64,000 nucleotides of DNA from CAYMZZ01 sp964395095 (GCA_964395095.1 CAYMZZ010000001.1:1-64000); one strand, 5' to 3'. Positions 18,580 to 28,138 are shown, counted from the stretch's first letter. A program made the numbers and translations. The notes: generated by a model from the letters alone, not told the origin.

Positions 18580-18622
18580 ACTTAAAGTGGAGCCCTGCCT
18601 ATTGGCAGGGCTCCACTTTAAG
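18580..18622 (-). terminator. strong hairpin directly 3' of tRNA-Pro(CGG)
   Basis: ACTTAAAGTGGAGCCCTGCC (18580-18599) pairs perfectly with the sequence to 18623 over a TATT loop, a 20-bp stem that begins at the tRNA discriminator base. It likely ends or protects the tRNA transcript. Confidence 0.7.
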
Positions 18623-18696
18623 TCGGGATGACTGGATTCGAACCAGCGGCCTCTTCGTCCCGAACGAAGCGCGCTACCGGGCTGCGCTACATCCCG
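18623..18696 (-). tRNA. tRNA-Pro (anticodon CGG)
   Basis: The minus strand folds as a cloverleaf: acceptor CGGGATG pairs with CATCCCG, the D arm is followed by anticodon stem CTTCG / CGAAG with loop TTCGGGA (anticodon CGG), and the T arm has GGTTCGAATCC. The discriminator is A. It reads CCG codons. Confidence 0.93.
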
Positions 18697-18822
18697 AATT
18701 TTGGAATGCGAAAATAGGAAAATTCCCAATCTTCCTTATTGAATGAAAATGAAACGCTTGATTGTCAAAAAAATGATTTTCCTAATTGGGCAGAATCCGT
18801 TAAATTTGCCGCCCGAATCCCC

Positions 18823-20511
18823 CTAAAAAATGTTCGGGACGTAGCGCAGCCCGGTAGCGCACTTGCATGGGGTGCAAGGGGTCGCTAGTTCGAATCTAGT
18901 CGTCCCGACAGAACAGGACAAATTGGTTTCATTACTGGTTTGTCCTGTTTCATTTTCACCTGAACTGCTGTTTAGTACTGCAATACAGCGAAATACTTCA
19001 TTAACTTTTTCTGTTCGAAATGCTTCTTTTTTCCTGTCGTAGATTACGCCATCAGGAAAGATTAGATTTTGGATAATTTCTTTTTGATTGACATCTGCAG
19101 AACCCCACAGGGACGGGAGTTTCAGGGAAAATTGCAATGCTTTTTCCAGTGCTTCAGTTGTGTTCGAAATACTTGAACCAGCCTGGTCAATATTTCGGAG
19201 GATTTGCGCCTTTTCTTCGGTGAGCTTAGCCTGAAACTTTTGATAAGTTTCGTCAGGCATGGACTTCAGAATGAAGTATTGTTCCTCTATTGTATCTATC
19301 TTTTTCTGCACTTCATTCAGGTTATTTTTTAAGAGTTTTTCTTCGTCCACTTTTGCTGTTTCCAGTTTGGCAACTTCGTGTTTCATGGCAAATAAAAAAG
19401 GCTGCACCAAGTGTGGGACAATGGCGTACTTTGTAAGATAATTAATGAAATGGGTATTGGCTTTTTCAGCGCTCTTGTTATTGCAGCAACCTTTAGAACG
19501 GCATTTATAATACCAGCGGTTCCGGCTCTTTACGATATAGCCGGTATAGGGGCTACTACAATCGGAACATTTCATGAAAACCTTTAGAGGAACGTTTTCA
19601 TGATGCTTTTGATGAAGGATGCCATATTTACCTTTGGCTTCAGCACGGACATTATTTACTTTTAAAAATAGTTCCTGCGAAACAAGTTTCTCATGTTTAC
19701 CCACAATCAATTTACCTTCCAGCATTTTATTGGAGATTATACCACAGTAAAAGGGATTGGAGAAGATGGCACTTATTTTTTGCTTATAAATTTTTAGCCC
19801 TAATGCTTTAAGACGGCTGAGGATTTCTTCGTTTTTCATGCCTTGTGCTTTCCATTCAAAAGCTCTGCGAAGTTTCTTTCCGGTATCATTCACTATAATC
19901 TTTCTTTCCCCTTTGCTTCTTTCGTCACTGAAACCTGTTTTATCATAAACAATATCATAACCCATTGGCGGTTTCACGCACCAGATACCCCGCTGTAATT
20001 TTTCTCTGATACCCGCCATTGCCCTTTGTCTTCTTAACTGGTTATCGTATTCGCTAAAAAGGAACTGGATATTCTGTTGGAATACGCCACCTGGGTTGCT
20101 GGTATCAATGGGCTGGGTAACCGCAATGATGGTGATGCCATATTTTTCCCGCAAGTCTTTAGCCAGTTTAATCGCACCACCACCGGTACGGGAAAAGCGG
20201 TCGAGCAGGTACACGAAAATGTGTGTTACCTTTTTATTCTTGCGGGCATAATCCAGCATACGCTGGAACTCTTTACGCCCATCCGTTTTTGCACTTTCAT
20301 ATACACCACCAAAATATTCCAACAATTCAAAATTTTGACGGGTTGCGTATTCTTCAATGGTTTTACGCTGCCACTCTAAAGAGAGGTTAGTATCAAATTG
20401 TTCTTTGCTGGAAACCCTGGTATAAACAATGGCTTTACGTTCACCTGATTTTACAATAGCAAGCGAAGGCTTTTTAGCCCATTTTGAAAATAAATCAATA
20501 CTTGTATTCAT
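18823..20511 (-). CDS. large serine recombinase (integrase)
   Basis: The 562-residue protein has the resolvase catalytic domain at the N-terminus with YTRVSSKEQ (nucleophilic Ser about residue 34) and the YLLDRFSRTGGG arginine block. A recombinase domain follows (about 190-280), then a zinc-ribbon with CSDC and CRSKGCC (about 315-345), and a coiled coil (about 375-440). It inserts and excises DNA between att sites through a Ser-DNA intermediate. The last 25 or so residues are read from the antisense strand of tRNA-Pro(GGG), so the gene end is created by the attachment site. Start overlaps the upstream small gene. Confidence 0.93.
   Translation of the reverse strand: MNTSIDLFSKWAKKPSLAIVKSGERKAIVYTRVSSKEQFDTNLSLEWQRKTIEEYATRQNFELLEYFGGVYESAKTDGRKEFQRMLDYARKNKKVTHIFVYLLDRFSRTGGGAIKLAKDLREKYGITIIAVTQPIDTSNPGGVFQQNIQFLFSEYDNQLRRQRAMAGIREKLQRGIWCVKPPMGYDIVYDKTGFSDERSKGERKIIVNDTGKKLRRAFEWKAQGMKNEEILSRLKALGLKIYKQKISAIFSNPFYCGIISNKMLEGKLIVGKHEKLVSQELFLKVNNVRAEAKGKYGILHQKHHENVPLKVFMKCSDCSSPYTGYIVKSRNRWYYKCRSKGCCNNKSAEKANTHFINYLTKYAIVPHLVQPFLFAMKHEVAKLETAKVDEEKLLKNNLNEVQKKIDTIEEQYFILKSMPDETYQKFQAKLTEEKAQILRNIDQAGSSISNTTEALEKALQFSLKLPSLWGSADVNQKEIIQNLIFPDGVIYDRKKEAFRTEKVNEVFRCIAVLNSSSGENETGQTSNETNLSCSVGTTRFELATPCTPCKCATGLRYVPNIF
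18835..18908 (+). tRNA. tRNA-Pro (anticodon GGG), integration target
   Basis: The cloverleaf has acceptor CGGGACG / CGTCCCG, anticodon stem CTTGC / GCAAG with loop ATGGGGT (anticodon GGG), a T loop GTTCGAATC and discriminator A. It reads CCC and CCU. The 3' end points into the recombinase gene, the usual layout when an element has inserted at a tRNA 3' end. Confidence 0.93.
18865..18908 (+). other. probable attachment site (left end of integrated element)
   Basis: The 3' half of tRNA-Pro(GGG) directly abuts the element and is also the coding end of the serine recombinase on the other strand. Intact tRNA sequence next to an integrase is the hallmark of a tRNA attachment site. I did not find a second copy of the tRNA 3' end in the window, so the crossover and right end are unknown. 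Confidence 0.55.
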
Positions 20512-20768
20512 GCGGCTTTTGATTTAGTTCGTTTTGTTGGATTCAAATATACAACTTGTTGATTATCAATTATATCTATTTCTTTCGCCTTAATGATCTG
20601 GTGGCAGACAGTACTCAGTTTTTCTAGGGTTTTGATAATATTATTAGCCTCGGTTTCTGAGTAATGTTCACAACCGGGGAAGGAGTGAAGGATTTCGGGG
20701 TTTAATGGAATGATACAGGGGTTTATATCAACCGCACAAACGCCCAGCTTGTTTTGCTTAGTTTTCAT
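20508..20768 (-). CDS. small protein coupled to the recombinase, 86 aa
   Basis: I do not recognise this 86-residue protein. It is soluble, with a helical centre (SETEANNIIKTLEKLSTVCHQIIKAKEI) and a basic tail (PTKRTKSKAA). Its stop overlaps the recombinase start by 4 bp, so the two are translationally coupled. Small proteins encoded next to large serine recombinases can be directionality factors; that role is a guess from position only. Confidence 0.6.
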   Translation of the reverse strand: MKTKQNKLGVCAVDINPCIIPLNPEILHSFPGCEHYSETEANNIIKTLEKLSTVCHQIIKAKEIDIIDNQQVVYLNPTKRTKSKAA

Positions 20769-20789
20769 TGGATATGGATTTATTAATTG

Positions 20790-20819
20790 AAAAATCCGGT
20801 TGAGAGGAACCGGATTTTT
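20790..20819 (-). terminator. hairpin terminator after the RecA-fold ATPase gene
   Basis: AAAAATCCGGTT (20790-20801) pairs perfectly with AACCGGATTTTT (20808-20819) over a GAGAGG loop. A/T tracts on both sides allow termination on either strand. Confidence 0.8.
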
Positions 20820-20826
20820 ATGATTG

Positions 20827-22299
20827 TTAGTCGTTAAAAATATCTATTTCCCCTCCCTGATTAAACCTTCCCATTTGCACAGCCTTTCCTTTCTCCGGCA
20901 CTTCAATCACCACATCCACATCATGCTGGAAACTTTGAGAGCCTTTAAAATTCCCAAATTTTGTAGATTGAAAAATGTAAATGAAAGATTTGGTTGGGTT
21001 AAAGGCTTTCAGCCGGTTCAGGTCTTCAGGTAATAAGCCAAGCCGGTTTACGCTATCCAGGAAAATAAAATCATAAGGGGATAAGCCTTCCGGCAATACA
21101 GCCGCAACAAATAAATTCGGGTGTGCCACATCTTTATCATTCAGTTTCTTTTGCAATGTCATATCCAACCCTTCTTCTTTTGCCACATACAGCACTTTTC
21201 CATGATTCCTTGCCAGGTAACCGGCGAAGTCAATGCAGAGATATGACTTACCCATTTTGGGTTTGCCAAATACCATTGCGGTAAAGTTGGAGGATGGGTC
21301 GCCGATGAGGTCAAACCATTTCCCTTTAAGACCGATGGTTTCAAATTGCATATTGGCAAAATCCATGCTGTTCATAATGGCCGGCATTTCTTCAAAACCG
21401 TTTAACGGATTGCAGGCACAGCCCAAAACTCCTTCAATACCATTAAGCTCTCTTTGCTCTATGAGTAATGTCTTTTGCTTTTTATCACTAATAAATTCCC
21501 GCAGGTTTTTATATGCCTGCTGCAAAGGGGCTTCATACATATCACCCTTCCTCACTTTTCGCTTTTTAGCCGCTGTTTCCATTTGTTTTACCAGTTTAAT
21601 GGCTTTTTCTTTCATCCCGGCTTTACCATTCAGGTTGATGTACTTCTTCAATAACTGTATAGAAGGATATATTTTTTCTCCACCTAATAAATCAGTAAAC
21701 TCTTTTAATGTTTTCGCATTTACTTCCAGCTTTATTTTAGCCTTCATGGTATTGAAAGTCTTAACAAGACTATCCTGGATATATTTTACCTGCACGGCAT
21801 ACGGAGAAGTTTTACGGATGCGTTTTTCCAAAATTGCTTTTTGAAGGCCGTTGATAAAGCGGAGTAAATCATCCTTTGTTTTTGTCTTGCCATTCAGGTT
21901 TACAAAGCGGCGGATAAACCGAAGCTCTTCTGGAATCCTTTCCACCAACTGCGGACCATCTTCAGCAGGCATATCTTCATCACTTTTTTTAGACTTGGTA
22001 GGCTTTGTAATACCTTGCCTCCGCATAGTTTCTTTGATGACTTCATCATGCTGTTTTCTTTCGCCCTCTTTCTTCGCCTGTTTCTTTTGGGCTTTTGAAG
22101 TATTGCTGACAAACTCGTTCAGTTTTGCCAGGTACATATCCACCGTTTTCTTAATCGGCTCACTGGAATGATACGACACCCAGCTTGACCCATTACTGGT
22201 TGCCTTTAAAATAAATTCATGGCCTTTTCTTAATGCTTCCGGTAATGATTTTAAATCTAATGAATTGACCTTATTAAAGTAGTTATCTATTGTTATCAT
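20827..22299 (-). CDS. RecA-fold ATPase with duplicated helical N-terminus
   Basis: The C-terminal 150 residues form a RecA/RadA-like P-loop domain with Walker A GKPKMGKS (345-352) and Walker B FIFLD (411-415). The N-terminal 290 residues are helical and basic and contain two related blocks starting RRFVNLNGKTKTK (about 130) and KKYINLNGKAGMK (about 218), an internal duplication. Two copies of the element-wide motif (LNGIEG at 285-290 and LNGFEE at 299-304) precede the ATPase. It could serve in replication, recombination or genome packaging. No A32/FtsK-type packaging signature is evident, so I leave the role open. Confidence 0.7.
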   Translation of the reverse strand: MITIDNYFNKVNSLDLKSLPEALRKGHEFILKATSNGSSWVSYHSSEPIKKTVDMYLAKLNEFVSNTSKAQKKQAKKEGERKQHDEVIKETMRRQGITKPTKSKKSDEDMPAEDGPQLVERIPEELRFIRRFVNLNGKTKTKDDLLRFINGLQKAILEKRIRKTSPYAVQVKYIQDSLVKTFNTMKAKIKLEVNAKTLKEFTDLLGGEKIYPSIQLLKKYINLNGKAGMKEKAIKLVKQMETAAKKRKVRKGDMYEAPLQQAYKNLREFISDKKQKTLLIEQRELNGIEGVLGCACNPLNGFEEMPAIMNSMDFANMQFETIGLKGKWFDLIGDPSSNFTAMVFGKPKMGKSYLCIDFAGYLARNHGKVLYVAKEEGLDMTLQKKLNDKDVAHPNLFVAAVLPEGLSPYDFIFLDSVNRLGLLPEDLNRLKAFNPTKSFIYIFQSTKFGNFKGSQSFQHDVDVVIEVPEKGKAVQMGRFNQGGEIDIFND

Positions 22300-22313
22300 A
22301 GGATGGATTGTTT

Positions 22314-25300
22314 TTATGCTGCTAATAATTCAAGTTCAAGTGCCAGGGCTTCTGCTTCCAGTTCAAGGATGGCTACATTGTCCGGAAGTTCTTCTTCCTC
22401 ATCATCGGGCGGTAGTTTTATTTTTTTCCGGTTGCTGTATCTTCCTGTATCAGACTTGATATTTTTTAGGTCAGATGAATGAATAGTTATAGAACATCCA
22501 TGAGTAGTCTGTAAAATCTCCAGCAGTTTATCAATATTCTTCTCTGGCAACATGGCCACCATTTTGTCAGATACTTTTTCAAAATTGGTTTTCTCCACCA
22601 GCTCAAGGATATTCTTATCTAAATAAATATCGCCGCCCCTTGCCCTGGACGCTGATATTATCAGTTTGAAGTGATTACCTGTCCTGAAAAATGATAAGCC
22701 ATTATTGGTAATGATTTGAGAGTTCTGCACCAATGATTTTACAATCGGTGCAGCTTTCAGTATTGGCACTACTACTTTATCCTGCACCTGTTCACCAGAG
22801 TTCCAGTTCTCCGGCATCAGGATTCCCTTTTTGGTTTCTTGCTTAATTGTTGTATAACTTACCAACTTGCCCTTAAAATCAGAAAAGGCTTGCAGCAGGT
22901 TACCGGTGATGATGTGGCGGATACGTCGGTCAGTGTTGTTTTCCTTAGTGTATTTCTCCCACTCATGCAGTAAAACATTCATGCTGGGCTGAGATATATC
23001 TGCACTTGCACCAATGATTGTCATTATATCTTCTGAGTAAGATGCCGGGATGGCCAGGTATTTAGAACTGTTGGCAATAGCAATACGCAGTTTGATTGCT
23101 GAAGGAGCATAAGGGTTCTTCTTTTTCTTATCAATTACAAATCCTAAAAACACGGCTGGCACCAACTCATTACCGCCATTGTAAGTTTCAATGGGATAAC
23201 GGATATTACGGCTGATATAGAAAAACCGGAAGGCTTTTTCTATATACTGCTTTCGGTTATCAAAGGTCTTTTTGAGATTTTGTAATTGCAGTTCTTTTGC
23301 GCCAGTCAATTCTTTTTCTCTTTCTGCGACAGCCTGCCGCCATGCTCCCTCGCCCTGCTTTTCCAATATCTTCTGAATCTTCTTTTCACCGGGGACATTT
23401 TTTATCAGCTCATCATACTTGGCTTCGGTTTCAGCTTCTTCCTCTTTCAATCTTTCCGCCACAGATGCTTCATAATCTTCCACCAGTTTATCCTGTAGTT
23501 TATGAGGGTCATTACCTTTTAATGATTCATTGATAAGATTTTCCAGTTCTGTTTTGGAAAAAGGCTTTTTCAACACATTGGCACGGACGGTCTCCAGCGT
23601 ACTGTCATCGCCAAAGGCGCTGTCACTGCCTTTGCCCATTTTTATTACCTTAGAAGAAACCGTTTCAGCTTCCAGGTTCATGGCTTCCACTTCCAAATCA
23701 TAATCACCGGTTTGTTTCAGGTACTCTACATAATCATTATAGCGTTCCGCAATCTCATTATAAAAATCCTGCTGCATTTTAGTAGATAAAACAGCTACCC
23801 GGCCAGAAACTTTATGTGCCGCATCTTCCAATGTTTGCGATTCACTACTGCCGCTATCAGCCTTGGAATCTTTCAAATGCAATGGGTCGTCCAGTAATTC
23901 ATTTACATCCTTATTCTCCATTAGGTAGTCCTTCACAATCTTGTCGCCGTATTTATTTAAGAAATCTGGCACATCTAAAATCTTCGTGGATTGCTTTTGA
24001 TTGGAGGTAGTGTTTGCATCTAATAACTTCAGTTTTTTCTGTAACATCATCATCAACCTTTTTTCAGCCGGGATGGCGGACGTTACATAGTCATAAATCG
24101 GTTTTAAGATTTGCCCGGTTCGGTTGACGCGGCCTCTTTTTTGCACTTCCGTATTAATGTCCAGCTCTGCCTGCAGCACAATCATTACCCTTTGCTTTAC
24201 CTGCTCTTTGGAAACTTTAGCCGTAGGTATGGCATGTGCAGATGCGCCGGTACTGCCGGACTGGTTAATCATCAGCACATCCACTTCATTATTATTGAAC
24301 TGCCGGAAAGCATCATTGGTATTGATACGTTTTCTTGCCAGTATCAAAGCCTTACTGCCCTTCCAGTTGAGTTGCAGTTCATACTTACGGCCTGTTACTT
24401 CGGCGACACTGTAGCCGGCGTCTTTTATTTTCTTGATGATAATATCAATCGGGGAAATAGTAATACCCGTTGAGACGTTATTTATCTTTCCCAGTATTCG
24501 GTGGTATTCGGTTTGAGCTTCCGGCGGCAGTTCACTTAATTCAAATTTTTTGTGAATAGCATTGCCGTCCACATCTTTTTCGGAATAACGTAAAATACCA
24601 TCTAACCCTCTTTTAAGAACTTCACTAAAATCAGCATTGATAGTATCGCCATCACCAACCGGAACGCCCTGTTCATTTTCCATTGATTCAATAAAGCTGC
24701 CCATTGTAGAAGCGAAGGCAATCACCGGCTTTTTTCCCTCCTTTAATCTTTTAATTGCCTGGTCAGCGACTGCTTCCGCCTTTAAAGAAAAAAGCATCTG
24801 GTTAATTACCTGGAACACTTTGGAAAAATAAGGTTGATTATCAACGCCAGCTTGTGAAGTACCTTCACGCAGTGCAACTTCTTTGCCTTCAGCTACTGCA
24901 ATTTTATCCAGTTCCTCTACCTGTGCATCCACGAAGTTTGTTTGGAAGGCAATAATATCACGGAGTATATCAGTAATGTTATCTGCAATGGCACGGTGTT
25001 CTTCTGACTTAGTATCTAAAGACAAATAATTTACTTCCACTCCTTCAAAACTTCTTTCCCTGCGCACCATTTGTCCCTCAGCAACCAATTGTGAGGATAA
25101 CACTTCCTGCAATGCCACGCCGCCTCTTGTAATAGCTTCCACCAAATCATCCCTGCTCATATTGCAATCGGCAATGGAAGTTTTCATAGCATAGATGGGC
25201 ATGTTGTCGGGTCGCTTCGCAAATGTGGCTGACAGGAATACAACACCTTTGGTTTTTGAAACAACACCTTGCAGAAATTCACCCGTATTGGATGAGCCAC

Positions 25301-27539
25301 TGGAATTATGTGCTTCATCCATGATAAAAATATTATCATCAGCAATAGCCCGGAGAAAGTTTGGTTTTTCGGGTTTCTTTTCTGGAGAATTAAACTGCGA
25401 ATAGGTAGCCAGTACAAAATCATATTGCGCAGATACGGTTCTCGAACTGATAATACTTTGCTGCTCGGTGGGAGACGGTGCCTGGTATATAACTTCACCA
25501 TCCTCATCTTTTATATCTGTCTTGGATTCCTTGCTGTTTACAATCAGTGGCTTTAAATGTCCTGAACCAATGGCTGATAAATCACGGTAAATGTCAGAGA
25601 ACAGGTTTGCTTTTTCTGTAAGAAATACCGGCTTGACACCCTGGTTCACTGCATAGCGTATCATAGCAGCAGCAACCCGTCCTTTCCCAATACCCGTCTG
25701 GTCGCCGATAATCATGCCCTGGCTTCTTGCTTCAATATTATAAATAGTCATTGCCACCGCATCAATCTGTTCAGCAGATAAAACTTTACACAGCGCAGCT
25801 TTATTAGGATATTTTAAGCGGTGGCGAACAAAGTTGTCAATATCTCCGCCAACTTCTTCTTTTATACTTAGTACAGCCTGTCTTGTTTCAAAAGCCATAC
25901 TGTCGGGCACTTGTGTATTTAATACGACACAACTTTCGGATGCTGGTTCGTAAGGCGCTCCGAGAGCCTCCCCCAACCCCTCCGAAGGAGGGGCTTTAAA
26001 CAGCTTCATTAAATTCTGTGCTTCCTGTTCTAATGAAGAAATATTTTTTTTCATAGGTTCTGTTTTTATTCCTTCTCCTTTGGAGAGGGTAAGGGAGAGG
26101 CTTTCCATCACTCTTTGAAAAAGCTCATCAAAGGCTTTTACTTCATGGTCTTTATCGGGATTGTAAACAGGTGCTGCACCAGATGCTGTTTGTTTTCTGC
26201 CATTAATCAAAATCAGGCGGACATCAAAAGATGTTCCCTGTCTTGAATAAAGTTTTGCGCCATCAATATTGATTACATCAGCCACATGATAGCGACTGTA
26301 TAGGTAGTTAAAGAAAATCCTGTTTTTACCTGCTGTGATTCTGCCTTTGTCATCCCAGGTAGTATGGCCACCAATGATGATGGCTGCCTTACCAGTATCA
26401 ACCATGCAGTCTAAGGCCCTTAAAGCCATCACATGCTCTAAGGGTTTAATCGGAAAAGTATCAAACATAACTTCCGTTTCCATTTTGCCAAATGGTGGGT
26501 TTGTCATTACTGCCATAAATGTGCGTTGCACATCAAAGAAAGGTTTTGTGGCATCTCTTTGCCAGACGTTTGCAAAACCTTGCGTTTTCAGGTTGCGGTT
26601 ACGAAAACTATCCAGTTCATTTACATATACTCTTTCAGGTTTGGCAGCAATAGTCAATAAGCCATTGCCTGCTGATGGTTCAAAAGCAAAGCCTCCATTG
26701 AACTGAAGTTTATCAATCTCACAAAACACACCTGCTAAATAACCAATGGGCGCAGGTGTAGAATATTGCTGCAGTAAAATACTTTGTGAAGTGCGGTGTG
26801 ATAGATTTACCTGGCTTTGATAGAGTTCAACTATCTGGTCAAATCTTTGCTTCACTGTCCCCCCGCTATGCCCCAGCAATCTTGCCCGGTTTACAATGGC
26901 AAGCTCTGTCAGTTCTTTTACGTCATTTTTATCAATGATACCAAATGAAGCAGCCAGCTTTTCTACGGATATTTTATTGTGTGACTTCTTAGTAGCTAAA
27001 TCAAATTCAATCGCAGCAACAAACTGTTCCTCTTTATTATTTAAGCCATCCAATCCTAATAAACCATCATCGGCAAAAGAATAATAACTGTCCCTTGTTA
27101 CAATCACATGGTCAAGCAACCGCACTTCCATCATGGCAGCACTTTCTTTAATCTTTGCTGTTAATTGTTCATCTGCTCTTGAAGGTTTTAGGTTGCCGGA
27201 CGGATGATTATGTGCAATTACCATTGACACTGCTAAACTTTTTAAAGCAGTGGCAAGAATAATGCGAATGTCGGCTACTGTTGCATTAATAGCCCCTTTA
27301 GAGTGTTTATAATAACCGATGATTTCATTTGCCTGGTTGAGATAAAGAACGATGAACTGTTCCTGCAATTCTACTTCACCTTCATTGAAAGTATTTCTGA
27401 TAAAATCAGCCGCATCTTTTGATGAAGTGATTTTACCAAAATCTTTCTGCCTGCTCCTTGTATAAGAAACAGCTAACTCCGGAACATTAACTTCCGGAGT
27501 TTCGCCAAGCACAATTTCAGGTATGGTTTGGTATTTCAT
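22314..27539 (-). CDS. giant RadC-methyltransferase-Strawberry-notch helicase fusion, 1741 aa
   Basis: Domains in order: a RadC-type JAB domain with HNHPSG (110-115) and Asp at 123; an adenine-N6 methyltransferase-like region with FEPSAGNG (286-293) and NPPF (347-350); and a superfamily-2 helicase of the Strawberry-notch type. The helicase has GDQTGIGKG (612-620), DEAH (741-744), SAT (770-772), QSGSTGASAHA (about 1093) and RGRVNRTGQ (1135-1143). A long Glu/Lys-rich C-terminal region of about 500 residues follows. Similar giants in phages and plasmids, such as P1 DarB, protect incoming DNA from restriction. A replication role is the alternative. The linker at about 480-535 is built from repeat DNA. 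Confidence 0.85.
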   Translation of the reverse strand: MKYQTIPEIVLGETPEVNVPELAVSYTRSRQKDFGKITSSKDAADFIRNTFNEGEVELQEQFIVLYLNQANEIIGYYKHSKGAINATVADIRIILATALKSLAVSMVIAHNHPSGNLKPSRADEQLTAKIKESAAMMEVRLLDHVIVTRDSYYSFADDGLLGLDGLNNKEEQFVAAIEFDLATKKSHNKISVEKLAASFGIIDKNDVKELTELAIVNRARLLGHSGGTVKQRFDQIVELYQSQVNLSHRTSQSILLQQYSTPAPIGYLAGVFCEIDKLQFNGGFAFEPSAGNGLLTIAAKPERVYVNELDSFRNRNLKTQGFANVWQRDATKPFFDVQRTFMAVMTNPPFGKMETEVMFDTFPIKPLEHVMALRALDCMVDTGKAAIIIGGHTTWDDKGRITAGKNRIFFNYLYSRYHVADVINIDGAKLYSRQGTSFDVRLILINGRKQTASGAAPVYNPDKDHEVKAFDELFQRVMESLSLTLSKGEGIKTEPMKKNISSLEQEAQNLMKLFKAPPSEGLGEALGAPYEPASESCVVLNTQVPDSMAFETRQAVLSIKEEVGGDIDNFVRHRLKYPNKAALCKVLSAEQIDAVAMTIYNIEARSQGMIIGDQTGIGKGRVAAAMIRYAVNQGVKPVFLTEKANLFSDIYRDLSAIGSGHLKPLIVNSKESKTDIKDEDGEVIYQAPSPTEQQSIISSRTVSAQYDFVLATYSQFNSPEKKPEKPNFLRAIADDNIFIMDEAHNSSGSSNTGEFLQGVVSKTKGVVFLSATFAKRPDNMPIYAMKTSIADCNMSRDDLVEAITRGGVALQEVLSSQLVAEGQMVRRERSFEGVEVNYLSLDTKSEEHRAIADNITDILRDIIAFQTNFVDAQVEELDKIAVAEGKEVALREGTSQAGVDNQPYFSKVFQVINQMLFSLKAEAVADQAIKRLKEGKKPVIAFASTMGSFIESMENEQGVPVGDGDTINADFSEVLKRGLDGILRYSEKDVDGNAIHKKFELSELPPEAQTEYHRILGKINNVSTGITISPIDIIIKKIKDAGYSVAEVTGRKYELQLNWKGSKALILARKRINTNDAFRQFNNNEVDVLMINQSGSTGASAHAIPTAKVSKEQVKQRVMIVLQAELDINTEVQKRGRVNRTGQILKPIYDYVTSAIPAEKRLMMMLQKKLKLLDANTTSNQKQSTKILDVPDFLNKYGDKIVKDYLMENKDVNELLDDPLHLKDSKADSGSSESQTLEDAAHKVSGRVAVLSTKMQQDFYNEIAERYNDYVEYLKQTGDYDLEVEAMNLEAETVSSKVIKMGKGSDSAFGDDSTLETVRANVLKKPFSKTELENLINESLKGNDPHKLQDKLVEDYEASVAERLKEEEAETEAKYDELIKNVPGEKKIQKILEKQGEGAWRQAVAEREKELTGAKELQLQNLKKTFDNRKQYIEKAFRFFYISRNIRYPIETYNGGNELVPAVFLGFVIDKKKKNPYAPSAIKLRIAIANSSKYLAIPASYSEDIMTIIGASADISQPSMNVLLHEWEKYTKENNTDRRIRHIITGNLLQAFSDFKGKLVSYTTIKQETKKGILMPENWNSGEQVQDKVVVPILKAAPIVKSLVQNSQIITNNGLSFFRTGNHFKLIISASRARGGDIYLDKNILELVEKTNFEKVSDKMVAMLPEKNIDKLLEILQTTHGCSITIHSSDLKNIKSDTGRYSNRKKIKLPPDDEEEELPDNVAILELEAEALALELELLAA
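25966..26102. repeat. two dispersed palindromes inside the giant gene
   Basis: CCCCCAACCCCTCCGAAGGA with GGGG following (about 25968-25994) and CCTTCTCCTTTGGAGAGGGT with AAGGGAGAGG following (26071-26100) belong to the same short palindromic repeat families found between genes at 32061, 35183 and 35251. Here they are in frame and encode APPSEGLGEA and SLTLSKGEG in the linker between methyltransferase and helicase. Confidence 0.75.
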
Positions 27540-27556
27540 GGTTTCTTAATGGATGG

Positions 27557-28138
27557 TTATTCCCTGATAATACCGATACCGGAGTAGTCCAGCATGTAGC
27601 GATTTTCCCAAACATTATCATAGTTTTCATTTCCGTCAGCCCACTCATACACAATAATATCATTGGCTCTTGTAACACGCTGGATTGCCCAAACTGGCGC
27701 ATCAATGGCAGAGCCGATGGCAGCATATCCGTAATAAACCACATTAGGTGTGGATTCATCTATGCGGACAGGCTGCTTAATACCCCCACCTCCGCCGGTA
27801 TTCATAATTCCTTTCAGGTCGTTCAGCGCACCAAGGATACCGTTCAAAATACCTATTTCGGTGTCCTGTTTTATTTCAGTTGCCCCACCTGCCACATTGC
27901 TTAACAGCATGGCGTTAATAGCATCTCTTAACTGGCCTGCATCAGCCAGACCTGCCGGAGTTGTTACATCAGCGAACCTGACATAAATGTTTTTCAATGC
28001 CCCTTCACCAATGTCCAGCCGTATCACATCATTACGGATGGTTTCAATAGTCTTAATTTGAATTTTGCTTACCAGGATTACACTGCCTCCGTTTACAATT
28101 TTCAGTGAAGGCCCGTTGTTATATATTTCTATTGGCAT
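27557..28138 (-). CDS. hypothetical protein, beta-rich with Gly loop; possible virion protein
   Basis: I do not recognise this 193-residue protein. The first 70 residues alternate hydrophobic and polar residues as in beta strands (SLKIVNGGSVILVSKIQIK). A helix rich in Asn/Leu follows (LNGILGALNDLKGIMN), then a Gly-rich loop TGGGGG, and the end is beta again with an aromatic pattern (YEWADGNENYDNVWENRYML). No signal peptide. It lies just downstream of the small membrane protein gene (overlap 20 bp) and upstream of the giant gene. A structural role in particles is inference from context. Confidence 0.6.
   Translation of the reverse strand: MPIEIYNNGPSLKIVNGGSVILVSKIQIKTIETIRNDVIRLDIGEGALKNIYVRFADVTTPAGLADAGQLRDAINAMLLSNVAGGATEIKQDTEIGILNGILGALNDLKGIMNTGGGGGIKQPVRIDESTPNVVYYGYAAIGSAIDAPVWAIQRVTRANDIIVYEWADGNENYDNVWENRYMLDYSGIGIIRE

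Noticed and set aside
23286..27084. Several plus-strand open frames of 60-120 codons opposite the giant gene
   Set aside because: They lie wholly antisense to a gene with clear domains and show no recognisable motif or start context.
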